The notes under the pieces were generated by a model. The model had not been told where the DNA came from, did not search any database, and worked only from the letters and a program-made list of their open reading frames with translations. From the NCBI RefSeq assembly GCF_015644665.1, contig NZ_JADOBQ010000001.1, positions 1,154,224 through 1,218,223 on the forward strand: 64,000 nucleotides of DNA, read 5' to 3'. The stretch is from Roseobacter sp. MH60115. GTDB taxonomy: Bacteria > Pseudomonadota > Alphaproteobacteria > Rhodobacterales > Rhodobacteraceae. Positions 8,858-17,826 of this stretch are shown here, in pieces. Both the position numbers and the translations under genes were made by a program. The stretch's first letter is position 1. Every line of letters begins with the position of its first letter.

Positions 8858-8985
8858 TGGGTGGTTCCTTCTGTTGTGTTTCGATGACCCAAAGCTAGGA
8901 ATGGCGAGGTGTCTTTTCGTCTTGATTTGGTGCCCAGGCAAAGTCTGGCGTGCCTTTCCGTCTAATTTTCGGTTACTTCTGTAGC

Positions 8986-9897
8986 ATGAAATACGATCAC
9001 ATCTTTGATGAGCTGGACATTGTCACCGATCCGTTCGCTTTGTGTGAGCTGCGCGGCGCCAGTGATCTTGGGCTTGGACGGGATGCATCGGCTACGTTGC
9101 ACTACATTTTGTCGGGTGAAGGCGAGATCAGTCTGCGCGGCCGTGCGCCCATAAAAGTGTCGCGCGGCATTCTTGTGTTCATACCCGCATTGCAAAGCCA
9201 TGCATTGCACAGTTTTGGTGGCAACCATCACCCGATACCAGAGTGCAAGCCCGCAGCGCTGAAACTGGCCAGCCTTATGGCCGGGTCAGAACACGTTGAA
9301 AGCGGGCAACTCACCGCCCTTTGCGCCCATGTTACTGTCGGTCTGCGCGGCATCAGGGATATCATCGATGTCATCCGAGAACCTATGATCGAAGACGTAT
9401 CGTCTCCCAGTCATATGCGTCCGGCATTGCAGGCATTGCTCACCGAGGTGTCGAACCCGTCTTTGGGCAGTCGCGCGATGATCCGCGCTCTTTTGATGCA
9501 GTGCGTGATCGAGATGTTGCGCAAGCGTTTGACCGGAGAGGGCGGCGCGATGAGATGGATGGCCGCGCTGGCTGATCCATCCATATGGAATGCCTTGAAG
9601 GTGATGCTGGACGAGCCGGGCGATCCTCACACCGTCGAAAGCCTGGCCAGAAACGTAAGCATGAGCCGGGCTGCATTCGCCAAACGCTTTGCTGACGCGT
9701 ATGGATCGGGACCAATGGAGCTTCTTCGCGATTTGCGGATGAGGCGGGCAGGCGACCTGCTGGGAATGACAGATTTACCGATAAAACGCGTCGCGGACCT
9801 CGTTGGCTTTGCATCACGCAGCGCCTTTACCCGCGCGTTTGAAGCTAAGACTGGCCAATCGCCAAGTGATTTCCGGGCATCGCGACACGTCAGGTGA
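8986..9897 (+). CDS. AraC-family regulator (Cupin_6 type)
   Basis: A 303-aa regulator starting at the ATG of MKYDHIFDEL; the open frame extends 12 codons further up. The N-terminal part resembles the cupin ligand domain of this AraC subgroup, with LHYILSGEGEISLRG and a following FIPALQSHALHSFGG strand pair. Residues from about 205 to 300 hold the two helix-turn-helix motifs (VESLARNVSMSRAAFAKRFA, then VADLVGFASRSAFTRAFEAK). It is divergent from the isochorismatase-like gene, which it probably regulates. Confidence 0.9.
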   Translation: MKYDHIFDELDIVTDPFALCELRGASDLGLGRDASATLHYILSGEGEISLRGRAPIKVSRGILVFIPALQSHALHSFGGNHHPIPECKPAALKLASLMAGSEHVESGQLTALCAHVTVGLRGIRDIIDVIREPMIEDVSSPSHMRPALQALLTEVSNPSLGSRAMIRALLMQCVIEMLRKRLTGEGGAMRWMAALADPSIWNALKVMLDEPGDPHTVESLARNVSMSRAAFAKRFADAYGSGPMELLRDLRMRRAGDLLGMTDLPIKRVADLVGFASRSAFTRAFEAKTGQSPSDFRASRHVR

Positions 9898-10499
9898 GAG
9901 CATGCGGCATTCCCGCTCGGATCACGAACACCACGGTGGTCTGACTTCAGGGGGAAACGTCACGGTTCTGACTGCGACCATCTCCGGCTTGACGGGGATG
10001 TGGAGAGCGTAGGCCGTCTTTAGCGTGCGATTGACGCTTCGAACGCCATGCGCGATTGGCCCGCCTGATTATGAAACCCAGCCGATGATGCGGCTCTCGC
10101 GGGTCTGGTTGCCATTGAGCGGGCGGTCCTCTAGCGATCTGGCCGCCGTTGTATCGAGCCACGAAACCCACTCCATCAATGGCATAGCTGTGCTGCGGAG
10201 CCTCGAGCGGGACTCGCTCGCGCTTACACTTCTCATCACGGTGATTGAAATCCTGTTTCTTTTCTCCACGTCATCGTTTCATTCAGATAATGGGACCAAA
10301 TGTCGAGTATCGGTCAGTAAGTGGACGGTCATCCAACGAGCAGCACAGGTCTTGAGAGAGCCCAAGATGTCGGATGCTGCGGTCTTGTCGAATGGCCGCT
10401 TCGGGAAGGCTAAGTGTCACACTCCCATGCAATAGCCTGCACCAGTGCGAGTTGAAAAATTTCGGGCCTCAACATGGGCTGAACGGCGCTATTTCTGAG
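9898..10499. other. 600-base stretch without a recognisable gene
   Basis: No frame here gives a convincing protein. On the reverse strand one frame is almost continuous across 10269-9900, broken by a stop near 10069, and reads like coding composition. I cannot match it to a family, so it could be a decayed gene. An AT-rich patch lies at about 10250-10300. Confidence 0.35.
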
Positions 10500-11105
10500 C
10501 TAGGACCGTTTTCTGTGCGCGGCAACTTTGGCGCGGTTGCCACATACCTCCATGCTGCACCACCGTCGCCTGTGGTTTTTACTCAGGTCCCGGAAAAACA
10601 GGGTGCAGCCGGACCCTTCGCATCGTTTTACATGGGTGAAATCAGCCTCCGAGATTAACTCAGCACAAGCCGCAGCAATGCGCGGCAAAAGATCATCGGC
10701 GGTTTGTATCCTGTGCTTTAGTTGGCAATCGAAGCCTTCGGTTTCACTCTGCGCAAGCTGCAATGTCAGCGCTCCGCGAGACATTAAGCGATTGAGCTTC
10801 TCGATCATCGGGTGATCGTCCTGCACTTGGTTCGCCATGCTCATACCGCCGACGAATGATCGAAACTCCTCTCGGAACGCTCTGATATCCTTGGCCGCCC
10901 GATCAAGCGCGGCACCGTGCCTGTGGTCTCTGAGCACAGAAATCTCTTCATCGGTCAGCAGCCCGGATTGCACAAGCCAATCAAGCACATCCGCACCGGT
11001 CCCGAGCCACTCAATCTCAACGGATCTTGGGGCAGCAATGGAATTGAGGAAGTCCAGGGCAGGGCTGTCTCCAACAAAGAATGGATCGGGCCGCACGGCG
11101 GTCAT
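10500..11105 (-). CDS. CGNR zinc-finger (ABATE domain) protein
   Basis: A 201-aa protein starting at the ATG preceded by aggag about ten bases upstream; the frame opens 15 codons earlier. The N-terminal region (DPFFVGDSPALDFLNSIA) is typical of the ABATE domain, thought to sense stress or small ligands. The C-terminus carries a CGNR zinc finger: KRCEGSGCTLFFRDLSKN followed by CSMEVCGNRAKV, giving two CxxxxC-type Cys pairs and the eponymous CGNR. Such proteins are predicted DNA-binding regulators. It is divergent from the alpha/beta hydrolase gene and may control it. Confidence 0.92.
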   Translation of the reverse strand: MTAVRPDPFFVGDSPALDFLNSIAAPRSVEIEWLGTGADVLDWLVQSGLLTDEEISVLRDHRHGAALDRAAKDIRAFREEFRSFVGGMSMANQVQDDHPMIEKLNRLMSRGALTLQLAQSETEGFDCQLKHRIQTADDLLPRIAAACAELISEADFTHVKRCEGSGCTLFFRDLSKNHRRRWCSMEVCGNRAKVAAHRKRS

Positions 11106-11292
11106 TTCGATGGAGCTCCTGTCTTGCCGTTCATCTCGGTTCAGCGGCAAGACTCATAACCTTCTAAAACATATTTCACAAGTTACTATCGCTGATCGTC
11201 TAGACAAATAAACGTGACTTGCAAACGGCCATATCTTTGTGGTCGGAAGTAACTGTCAAAATATTTTAAAGACAGTTACAAGGATATACCCC

Positions 11293-12225
11293 ATGAAGAG
11301 TACCCTTCCGATCGCAAGCACATTGCTGATCATGTCGTCTAGCCTGCCTGGCTGGGCAGGTGAGCCGGACAGCCAAGTCTCTTACAATACGGTCCAGGTT
11401 GGAGACGCTTCCGTGTTCTATCGCGCGGCAGGGCCGAAATCCGCTCCGACGCTCTTGCTCCTGCACGGATTTCCCTCCTCCTCGCACATGTTTCGAGACC
11501 TGATCCCGGAATTGGCCGAAACCTACCGTGTCATTGCCCCCGACTACCCTGGTTTTGGTCAGTCCTCGTCGCCAAGTGCTGATGCCTATGACTACGATTT
11601 CGCGACCCTGGCCACGACAATCGCGGGTTTCACAGAGGCGCTTGAGGTGCCCAGCTACACTTTGTTCATGCAAGACTTTGGCGGGCCGGTTGGCTTTCGC
11701 CTCGCACAGGCCAACCCGGAGAAGGTCGAGGGCATCATCATCCAGAACGCCACCATTCATGCTGAGGGGTGGAACCCGGATATCGTTGGCCAGTTTGCGC
11801 CTTTTTGGGAAAACCGAACCGCCGAGACGGAAACGCCGATCCGCGGGTTCTTCGCGCCTGAGACGACCAAGTGGCAATACACGCAAGGTGCCAGCCTGGC
11901 GCATCGGATCAACCCGGATGCCTGGGTGAGCGATCAGTTCGGGTTGGATCGTCCGGGTAACCACGAGATCCAACTGGAATACTTGTGGAACTATCAGGAC
12001 AACATCGCCCAATACCCGGCCTGGCAGGCCTATCTGGCCGAACATCAGCCGGACATGCTGATCGTCTGGGGGCAGAATGATCCGTTCTTCCTGATCGAAG
12101 GCGTCGAGGCCTTTCAGGCGCTTTTGCCTGCTGCCGACGTTCATCTCTTCGATGCCGGGCACTTCGCGCTGGAGACACACGCAGCCGAGATCGGCGATGC
12201 CGTGCGTCGCTTCATGGCCCGCTAG
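11293..12225 (+). CDS. Exported alpha/beta hydrolase (epoxide hydrolase / dehalogenase-like)
   Basis: A 310-aa protein from the ATG preceded by aagga. A Sec signal peptide ends near residue 22 (LPGWAGE). The mature part is an alpha/beta hydrolase with the oxyanion motif HGFPSS near residues 58-63. Its nucleophile is an Asp, Asp128 in LFMQDFGGPVG, rather than Ser, as in haloalkane dehalogenases and epoxide hydrolases. The acid is likely the Asp of VWGQNDPFF, and the base is about His290 (GHFALETH). Reaction is probably hydrolysis of an epoxide or C-halogen bond in the periplasm. Followed closely by an AzoR-like gene and probably cotranscribed. Confidence 0.9.
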   Translation: MKSTLPIASTLLIMSSSLPGWAGEPDSQVSYNTVQVGDASVFYRAAGPKSAPTLLLLHGFPSSSHMFRDLIPELAETYRVIAPDYPGFGQSSSPSADAYDYDFATLATTIAGFTEALEVPSYTLFMQDFGGPVGFRLAQANPEKVEGIIIQNATIHAEGWNPDIVGQFAPFWENRTAETETPIRGFFAPETTKWQYTQGASLAHRINPDAWVSDQFGLDRPGNHEIQLEYLWNYQDNIAQYPAWQAYLAEHQPDMLIVWGQNDPFFLIEGVEAFQALLPAADVHLFDAGHFALETHAAEIGDAVRRFMAR

Positions 12226-12268
12226 CTCGCCCCCTTTTTCCCTTTTGACCAAACAGGAACCTACGCCA

Positions 12269-12898
12269 ATGACCAAAATTCTTCATATCGTCGCCTCCCC
12301 CCGGGGAGACGCGTCGCAATCCACGAAGCTGGCCGAAGCCTATATAGAGGCCGCAACGCAAGCTGATCCGTCGGTCACCGTCGATACGCTGGAGCTTTGG
12401 AAAGAAGACCTGCCAGAGTTCGATGGCGACAAAGCCGCAGCCAAGATGACCTTCTTCGGGGTCGGAGAAATGGGCGCGACCCAGCAATCTGCCTGGGATC
12501 AGATCGTCAGCATCACCTCCCGGTTCACCGACGCGGATGTCTATGTGATCTCCGTTCCGATGTGGAATTGCGGCATTCCCTACAAGCTGAAGCACTACAT
12601 CGACATCATCACCCAGCCGGGGTTGTTGTTCGGGTTCGATCCGGAGAATGGCTACTCCGGGTTGCTTGAGGGCAGGAAAGCCGTTGTGTTCTATACCGCA
12701 GGTGTCTGGGCGCCTGGTGCTGCGAAGAAATACGGCAGTGATTTCCATTCGGAATATCTGTCCTGGTGGCTCGATTTCGTCGGCATCAAGGAGATCAGCA
12801 ACGTCCGCTTCCAGCCGTCGCTCCTGACGCCCGATCCCGAAGGCGACAGAACCGCCGCCCTGCGCGAAGCAGTCGGGCTTGTGAAAAAGACTGCCTAA
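12269..12898 (+). CDS. azoR: FMN-dependent NADH-azoreductase / quinone reductase (AzoR-like)
   Basis: A 209-aa flavodoxin-fold protein. The FMN phosphate-binding loop is at the N-terminus (HIVASPRGDASQSTKLAEA), followed by the family motif VPMWNCGIPYKLKHYID and the central FYTAGVWAPG segment. These features define the AzoR/acyl-carrier-protein-phosphodiesterase-like group, which reduces quinones and azo compounds with NAD(P)H. Length matches E. coli AzoR (about 200 aa). It lies 43 bases behind the exported hydrolase. The gene symbol is by family resemblance only. Confidence 0.88.
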   Translation: MTKILHIVASPRGDASQSTKLAEAYIEAATQADPSVTVDTLELWKEDLPEFDGDKAAAKMTFFGVGEMGATQQSAWDQIVSITSRFTDADVYVISVPMWNCGIPYKLKHYIDIITQPGLLFGFDPENGYSGLLEGRKAVVFYTAGVWAPGAAKKYGSDFHSEYLSWWLDFVGIKEISNVRFQPSLLTPDPEGDRTAALREAVGLVKKTA

Positions 12899-12937
12899 GC
12901 CGAAGGGTAAAATAGATACTCAAACGCCTAAGCGACC

Positions 12938-12961
12938 GGACCCATGTTGGGACATGGGTCC
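12938..12961. terminator. Perfect 10-bp hairpin between convergent genes
   Basis: GGACCCATGT (12938-12947) and ACATGGGTCC (12952-12961) pair perfectly around a TGGG loop. It lies 40 bases after the azoR-like stop and about 100 bases past the stop of the opposing benE gene, so it may end both transcripts. No T-tract follows. A second short hairpin (gcccc/ggggc) lies at 12990-13005. Confidence 0.6.
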
Positions 12962-13060
12962 ACACCAATTTGCGGCATGAGGTTGATTGGCCCCCTTTCA
13001 GGGGCGTCCAAGAGATGATGCGGCAAAGGATAAACATGACCAAGTCGGCCTTCATCGATC

Positions 13061-14227
13061 TCAGCGTGGCCGCTTAGCAGCCCAGATGACGGCGCCGGTA
13101 ATGACTGCCCAGAATGCCCCGCTGATGCCGAAGAGGCTCATACCGCTTGCCGCGATGAGAAAGGTCAGTGCAGGCGCTTCCAGGTTTTTTGGCTCTCCAA
13201 AAGCGGCGGTGAGCGCGCCAACAAGGGCGGGGATCAGCGCGAGACCCGCGACAGCGGTGATCAGCGCCGCAGGGGCAAGGGCCGCGATTGACGTCACGAT
13301 CCCGGCGACGCAGGCCAGCCCGATATAGGCCAGTCCCGACACAATCGCGGATGTGTACCTTGTGTCGGGGTCGCGGCCCGCATCCTCCCCCGCCATCATC
13401 GCCGCCGTGATCGCCGACATGTTGACGGGGATCGCCCCAAAGGGCGCGGCCAGCAGGCTAACCCCGCCGGTGCGCCGGATAAGCGGCGACCGCTCGACCT
13501 TGTAGCCATTCAGTTCCAGAACGGCAAAACCGGGGATGTTCTGCCCGGCCATGGTCACGAGATAGAGAGGAAGCGCCACCGAGAAGATGGCTTGCAGCGT
13601 GAAGACCGGTGCAACCGGGGTCATTTCGGGAAGTAACGCGGGCGCACTCAGGGCGCTGCCAGCGGGAATATCCACGACGAAGGCCAGCACCACGGCAAAA
13701 GCTGCAACCGCAAGCGGCATCGCGGCCAGCCTGTGCCAGACCAGTCCGGCCAACCACGCGATCAGAACAGGAAGGACCAGCAACGGGATGTCTCCAAGCG
13801 CGAGGGCAGGGGCGAAGCAGAGCTTCAGCAAAACCCCTGCCAGCAAGCCGTTGGCAATGGGTTTGGGGATCGACGCCACGACCTTTCCCAGGGCGGGTAT
13901 CAGGCCGGTCAGCAGGATCATGATCGCACAGCAGATCAATGCGCCGACGGCCTCGCCAAACCCACCGGGCAACATCGCCGTGCTGGCCAGAAAGGCGGCC
14001 CCCGGTGTCGACCACGCCACCGCGGCGGGGATGCGGGTGACGGCGGGCAACCAGATGCTGCAAATCCCCATCGAAATCGTCGCGAAAAACAACCCTGTCG
14101 CAGCCTGTTGATCATCCGCACCCATCGCAATCAACCCGGACAAGACAATCGCAAAGGACGCCGCATATCCAACGAATGCGGCAAGCAAGCCCATGTAGAT
14201 GGCCGAAAGAGAGATATCACGAAACAT
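13061..14227 (-). CDS. benE: Benzoate/H+ symporter family transporter BenE
   Basis: A 388-aa polytopic inner-membrane protein with about 11-12 hydrophobic segments. It matches BenE-type benzoate transporters in length and in segments such as TPGAAFLASTAMLPGGFGEAVG near residue 75 and PFGAIPVNMSAITAAMMAGED in the second half. It is the last gene of a reverse-strand group that includes a cupin protein and an XRE-cupin regulator. BenE paralogues in marine alphaproteobacteria often occur away from benzoate genes, so the substrate may be another organic anion. Confidence 0.92.
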   Translation of the reverse strand: MFRDISLSAIYMGLLAAFVGYAASFAIVLSGLIAMGADDQQAATGLFFATISMGICSIWLPAVTRIPAAVAWSTPGAAFLASTAMLPGGFGEAVGALICCAIMILLTGLIPALGKVVASIPKPIANGLLAGVLLKLCFAPALALGDIPLLVLPVLIAWLAGLVWHRLAAMPLAVAAFAVVLAFVVDIPAGSALSAPALLPEMTPVAPVFTLQAIFSVALPLYLVTMAGQNIPGFAVLELNGYKVERSPLIRRTGGVSLLAAPFGAIPVNMSAITAAMMAGEDAGRDPDTRYTSAIVSGLAYIGLACVAGIVTSIAALAPAALITAVAGLALIPALVGALTAAFGEPKNLEAPALTFLIAASGMSLFGISGAFWAVITGAVIWAAKRPR

Positions 14228-14272
14228 GGCTGACTGGTCCGGATTTGACTTTTTATGGGCGGGGTAGGCGCC

Positions 14273-14644
14273 TCATGCGCCCGCCGTATAGTCGCGGATC
14301 ACGAAGTGCTTTGTCGTTTCCTCGATCACGTGCCAATCGCCGCGAAACCCGTTGGGGATCAGGAAAGACTCACCCGCTCTGAAGCTCCGCACGCGCCCGT
14401 CTTCGGAGATCAGTTCCACATGTCCGGATACGATGAAGCAGAATTCGTCGCGGTCAGAGAACGCGTGCCAGCGGCCCGGTGTGCTGGTCCACGTCCCGGC
14501 CATCAGCGTGCCATCCGGGCTTTGATGGCGCATCCGGGTGACGTGATGGGGGTCGCCCGCGACGACACGGTTGGGCAAATCCGCAAGCCGACGCGCGCCG
14601 GTCACCGGGGCATCCTGCGGAAATTCGATGATGTCATGGGTCAT
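14273..14644 (-). CDS. Cupin domain protein
   Basis: A 123-aa single-domain cupin (RmlC-like jelly roll). The strands DGTLMAGTWTSTPGRWHAF, EFCFIVSGHVELISEDGRV and GESFLIPNGFRGDWHVIE follow the two cupin motifs, ending in a strand that matches the ethanolamine/EutQ-like 'DUF861' group. It is soluble. It sits between the XRE-cupin regulator and benE with short gaps, so all three are probably one transcript. It probably binds or modifies a small metabolite; no activity can be assigned. Confidence 0.85.
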   Translation of the reverse strand: MTHDIIEFPQDAPVTGARRLADLPNRVVAGDPHHVTRMRHQSPDGTLMAGTWTSTPGRWHAFSDRDEFCFIVSGHVELISEDGRVRSFRAGESFLIPNGFRGDWHVIEETTKHFVIRDYTAGA

Positions 14645-14680
14645 GTGGGTCTCTCTGCAATCGGAAAAGGACGGCTGGAA

Positions 14681-15304
14681 TTATCTCAGCATGGGGGGCG
14701 AGATGACCCAGATCACCTCTGTCTGTATATTGCCGTCGTTTCTCCAGGCATACTCAGTATCAGCGAACTGAAAGCTATCGCCTGCCTCAAGGGTCAGTTC
14801 CGTGCCGTCGACTGTCAGGATCAATTGACCGCGGATCACAACGCCCCCTTCCTCGGTGGAGCGTGCGGGCACTTCCCGCTGCCCGGTGGACATTGGTTCG
14901 AAGATCGAGGTGAGGATCTCAAAACTGCCGCCGAGGCCGGGTGACAAGATCTCTTCCCGGAGCCCATTTTCCGACGAACCGACTTGCACGCGATCAGCAA
15001 CGCGGCGCACCAGTTTACGCTCTTCATCGCTCGGCTTGGACGCCCGAAAGAAGAACCGGACATCGAGATCAAAGAAGTCGGCGATGTCCGAGAGCACATG
15101 AACAGACGGGTCGATTTGCCCGCGCTCCAGCTGGCTCAGCCATCCGGTCGAGCGATCAATCGCGCTGGCCAATTGCTTGAGCGTGACGTCCCTGGCTTTG
15201 CGCATGGCGCGCACATCTGCACCGATAAACTGTCTGATCCTGCCTCCGATCCATCGGCGATTTCCGCGGCGACCTATACGGGGCACCTGACGCGCAAGGC
15301 GCAT
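14681..15304 (-). CDS. XRE-family regulator with C-terminal cupin
   Basis: A protein of 207 aa from the ATG at 15304; the frame also opens at a TTG at 15367, so the start is uncertain. Helix-turn-helix of XRE type (VRAMRKARDVTLKQLASAID, then STGWLSQLERGQIDPS) is followed by a cupin sensor domain over the last 80 residues (GQLILTVDGTELTLEAGDSF). This architecture is that of PuuR-type regulators of polyamine or amine catabolism. It lies directly downstream of a gamma-glutamylputrescine-oxidase-like gene, which supports that role. Confidence 0.88.
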   Translation of the reverse strand: MRLARQVPRIGRRGNRRWIGGRIRQFIGADVRAMRKARDVTLKQLASAIDRSTGWLSQLERGQIDPSVHVLSDIADFFDLDVRFFFRASKPSDEERKLVRRVADRVQVGSSENGLREEILSPGLGGSFEILTSIFEPMSTGQREVPARSTEEGGVVIRGQLILTVDGTELTLEAGDSFQFADTEYAWRNDGNIQTEVIWVISPPMLR

Positions 15305-15415
15305 CGAGCCACTGCAGACAACTGCCGCGCTGCCAGTAGACAATGAAGTAACGCAATCAGATTTCAATTTCCAGCGCCTCGGAGACCACTGATTTCAGCA
15401 GTGTGCATCCTGGCC

Positions 15416-16792
15416 TCACTCCACCCGATCGAGGATTTCAAAATATCGGTAGAGGGCATGCTGGCCCAAGCGGCGCACCGGTCGCAACGGGTGGCTGGGG
15501 AGTGGAGAGTTGAAGATCGGGATATCGGGCTCGCTGACGCCTTTGCCCGAGATCAGATTGGCCAATTGCTGCGAGGCATAGGCCGAGAAGGACACCCCAT
15601 TCCCGCTGTAGCCTTGCGAATAGAAGATCTGTTGCTTCGGGTCAGGCTGCAGCACCCGGGGCATCATGTCGTGTGCGATGTCCATCCAGCCGTGCCAAAA
15701 ATACGGCGTCTCGATCCCTTTGAGGATCGGGAATTTTCGGGCAATGGCCTCTTGCACGATCTGCAGGTGCTTGGGGTTCTGCGCGTCCGTCCCGGTTATC
15801 GCACTGCGCGAGCCGATTTGCAGGCGGCCCTCGGGCAGGTAGCGGTAGTAGTACCGCAGCTTGCGCGAATCCGTGAAGATGATGTGCGAGTTGAACTTGC
15901 AGACCTCGATCTCTTCCTCGGTGAGCTTCCGTGTGACCACCGAATTGGCCATGATGGGCATGTTCTTGTAGCGCGTCAGCTTGTGCAGGTTCGGGCTGGT
16001 GTAGCCCGCGGTGCACACCCCCACGGCACGGGTGCGCACGGTGCCGCCGGGCGTTTGCAACGCGTGGACACCGTCTTTGGTGGTCCAGCCGGTCACGGGG
16101 CTGCTGGTGTAAATCTTTGCGCCGAGTTTCCGGGCCAGACGCGCATAGCCATAGCAAAGCTTCAAAGGTTGCACCGCGATGCCGACCGGTTCCAGCATAG
16201 CGCCCCAGGCTTCCTGATCGCCGACGAATTCGTCATGGACACGTTCCCGGCTGATCATCTGCGCGTCATAGCCGAAGACTTCCCGGCAGATCTGCGCCTC
16301 TCCCTCCAGATAGCGGTAGGCATCGTGGCTATGGGCCACCAGCAAGTTGCCTTCCCCATGCGGGTCGCAGTCAATCTCGGGGTCTTCGGTCATGGCCCGA
16401 AAGACCTCGTAGCCTTCAAGACTGTTGCGATGCAGACGGCGCGCCATGTCGACGCCCCATTTCTTGATCCACTCGCTCCGGCTGAGGCGCCCCCAGGCCA
16501 GGTGGCCCTGGCCCCCATTGCGGCTGGTGCATCCCCAGCCGATCTGATTGGCCTCCAGAACAACGGCCTTGATGCCATGCTCGCGTGCCAGAAAAAGTGC
16601 CGTGGCTGTCCCGGTAAAGCCGCCACCGATCAGGACAACATCCGCATCAATGTCGCCGCTGACCCGCCCGTCATCCTCGGGCGGCTTTCCGGCGGTCTTG
16701 ACCCAGTAGCTGGGCGCATAATCCACACCCATGCCGGGCGTTTTGAATTTGAGAGGGTCGTATTTCGGATTGTAAGGCTGAAGATTGGACAT
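15416..16792 (-). CDS. FAD-dependent amine oxidase, gamma-glutamylputrescine-oxidase-like
   Basis: A 458-aa DAO-family flavoenzyme using the ATG of MSNLQPYNPK; the frame opens 17 codons earlier. The dinucleotide-binding motif VVLIGGGFTGTATALFLA is near residues 53-70, and the motif CTSRNGGQGHLAWG that follows is typical of PuuB/OrdL proteins. Toward the end, YSQGYSGNGVSFSAYASQQLA matches the FAD C-terminal motif. Such enzymes oxidise the amine of gamma-glutamylputrescine or related secondary amines to an aldehyde, making H2O2. It lies between an NTF2-like gene and an XRE-cupin regulator. Confidence 0.9.
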   Translation of the reverse strand: MSNLQPYNPKYDPLKFKTPGMGVDYAPSYWVKTAGKPPEDDGRVSGDIDADVVLIGGGFTGTATALFLAREHGIKAVVLEANQIGWGCTSRNGGQGHLAWGRLSRSEWIKKWGVDMARRLHRNSLEGYEVFRAMTEDPEIDCDPHGEGNLLVAHSHDAYRYLEGEAQICREVFGYDAQMISRERVHDEFVGDQEAWGAMLEPVGIAVQPLKLCYGYARLARKLGAKIYTSSPVTGWTTKDGVHALQTPGGTVRTRAVGVCTAGYTSPNLHKLTRYKNMPIMANSVVTRKLTEEEIEVCKFNSHIIFTDSRKLRYYYRYLPEGRLQIGSRSAITGTDAQNPKHLQIVQEAIARKFPILKGIETPYFWHGWMDIAHDMMPRVLQPDPKQQIFYSQGYSGNGVSFSAYASQQLANLISGKGVSEPDIPIFNSPLPSHPLRPVRRLGQHALYRYFEILDRVE

Positions 16793-16918
16793 GGCTTTGC
16801 CTATGGATTGAAGAAAGGAAGGCACCCGCTGACGCATCCCCATGACTTGAGAGCGCGGTGGCTTGCGCCACCGGCAATCCGGGCTGGGGGGCGGATAGGG
16901 GGTCGGTTTAGGGGGCGG

Positions 16919-17299
16919 TCAGGCGGCCTTTAGAGCCGGTCTGTTCTTGCGGAAGGCCCGCTTGCTTGCGATCTTTCCATCCTTGAGTGTGAACAGATCG
17001 ACGCTGTCCGCGTGTTGCCGCGTGCCATCGGGGTTCGTGGCGATGAACGTGCATTCGGACACAACCCGTTCAGGCGTGAAAAGGAAGTAGCTTTCATTGC
17101 GCCACTGCACATCGGGCATTGTGCCCCAGGTGGCTTCAAACTGCGTACGCACTGCGTCTTTGCCTTCAATCCGCGTGCCGTGCGCGTTGTCGCCGGAGAC
17201 TGTCTCAAAGATCACATCATCATGAAAATAGGACATGACGTCGTCGATGTCATGGCGGTTGAACGCCCGAAACAGCGTGTCAAAATCATCTCTCGTCAT
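16919..17299 (-). CDS. NTF2/SnoaL-like protein
   Basis: A 126-aa soluble protein with the nuclear-transport-factor-2-like fold pattern: DDFDTLFRAFNRHDIDDVMS, then YFHDDVIFETVSG, a middle helix EGKDAVRTQFEATWGTMPDV, and a closing strand pair (DSVDLFTLKDGKIASKRAFR). Members act as isomerases, dehydratases or binding proteins. It sits 127 bases upstream of the amine oxidase gene on the same strand, suggesting a shared transcript in amine catabolism. Confidence 0.88.
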   Translation of the reverse strand: MTRDDFDTLFRAFNRHDIDDVMSYFHDDVIFETVSGDNAHGTRIEGKDAVRTQFEATWGTMPDVQWRNESYFLFTPERVVSECTFIATNPDGTRQHADSVDLFTLKDGKIASKRAFRKNRPALKAA

Positions 17300-17826
17300 C
17301 TGGCATACATCCTTCGCATTTTCCTATGGCAACGAAAGAATCGAACCGTCGCCACATTGCACGCGCATCAATATTACTTTTGAAATGAAATAATCAACCT
17401 CAAATTTCATTTTTGTTGAATATATAATCATAATTTTCATTTTGACCGCAGTGTCATGAGCGCGGTTCGGCAAAGTGTCCGCTTCAGAGAGCGTACCCAT
17501 GTTGCCTGATTGACGGTTGTAGCAGTCCCGCATCACCTCATTTCTCCTGGCTAAAGTCCGAGAATGGGCCCTTGGCGGCAACAGGTGCCGGAGAGGTCTG
17601 CGTGACATTGAATGCGCTTGCGGATGCTCCGAGCCAGACGAATAAGATCAAGTGATGGGCAAGACATCACGGGACGCCGTGCCACCACCTAAGGCCGCTT
17701 CGGGACAGATTCAGATGATGCAGTTCAGACCGATGTCGGCAAACTGTATCGGCAGTGCTGCTCGCCTCTGCGTAGCACTGATCCATTGCTATCGGTTTGG
17801 GCAGGCAGAAAACGCAGGTTTTCCGC
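17300..17826. other. Intergenic region with AT-rich repeats
   Basis: About 530 bases between the 811-aa flavoprotein gene and the NTF2-like gene, both on the reverse strand. The part near 17340-17450 is clearly AT-richer than its surroundings and should contain the promoter of the NTF2/oxidase group. The rest shows no convincing gene; a 64-codon frame at 17652-17846 overlaps the flavoprotein end and looks like chance. Confidence 0.45.
17379..17444 (-). promoter_or_regulatory. Three copies of an AAATGAAA-like motif
   Basis: Within 66 AT-rich bases there are three related elements: TTTGAAATGAAAT at 17379-17391, AAATTTCATTTTTG at 17402-17415 and TAATTTTCATTTTGA at 17431-17445, the last two inverted relative to the first. 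They precede the reverse-strand NTF2/amine-oxidase group, so they may be operators for the XRE-cupin or LysR regulator nearby. This is inference from repetition alone. Confidence 0.4.

Noticed and set aside
9898..10499. Transposase remnant
   Set aside because: No DDE or other transposase motif and no terminal repeats could be found, only unassigned open frames.
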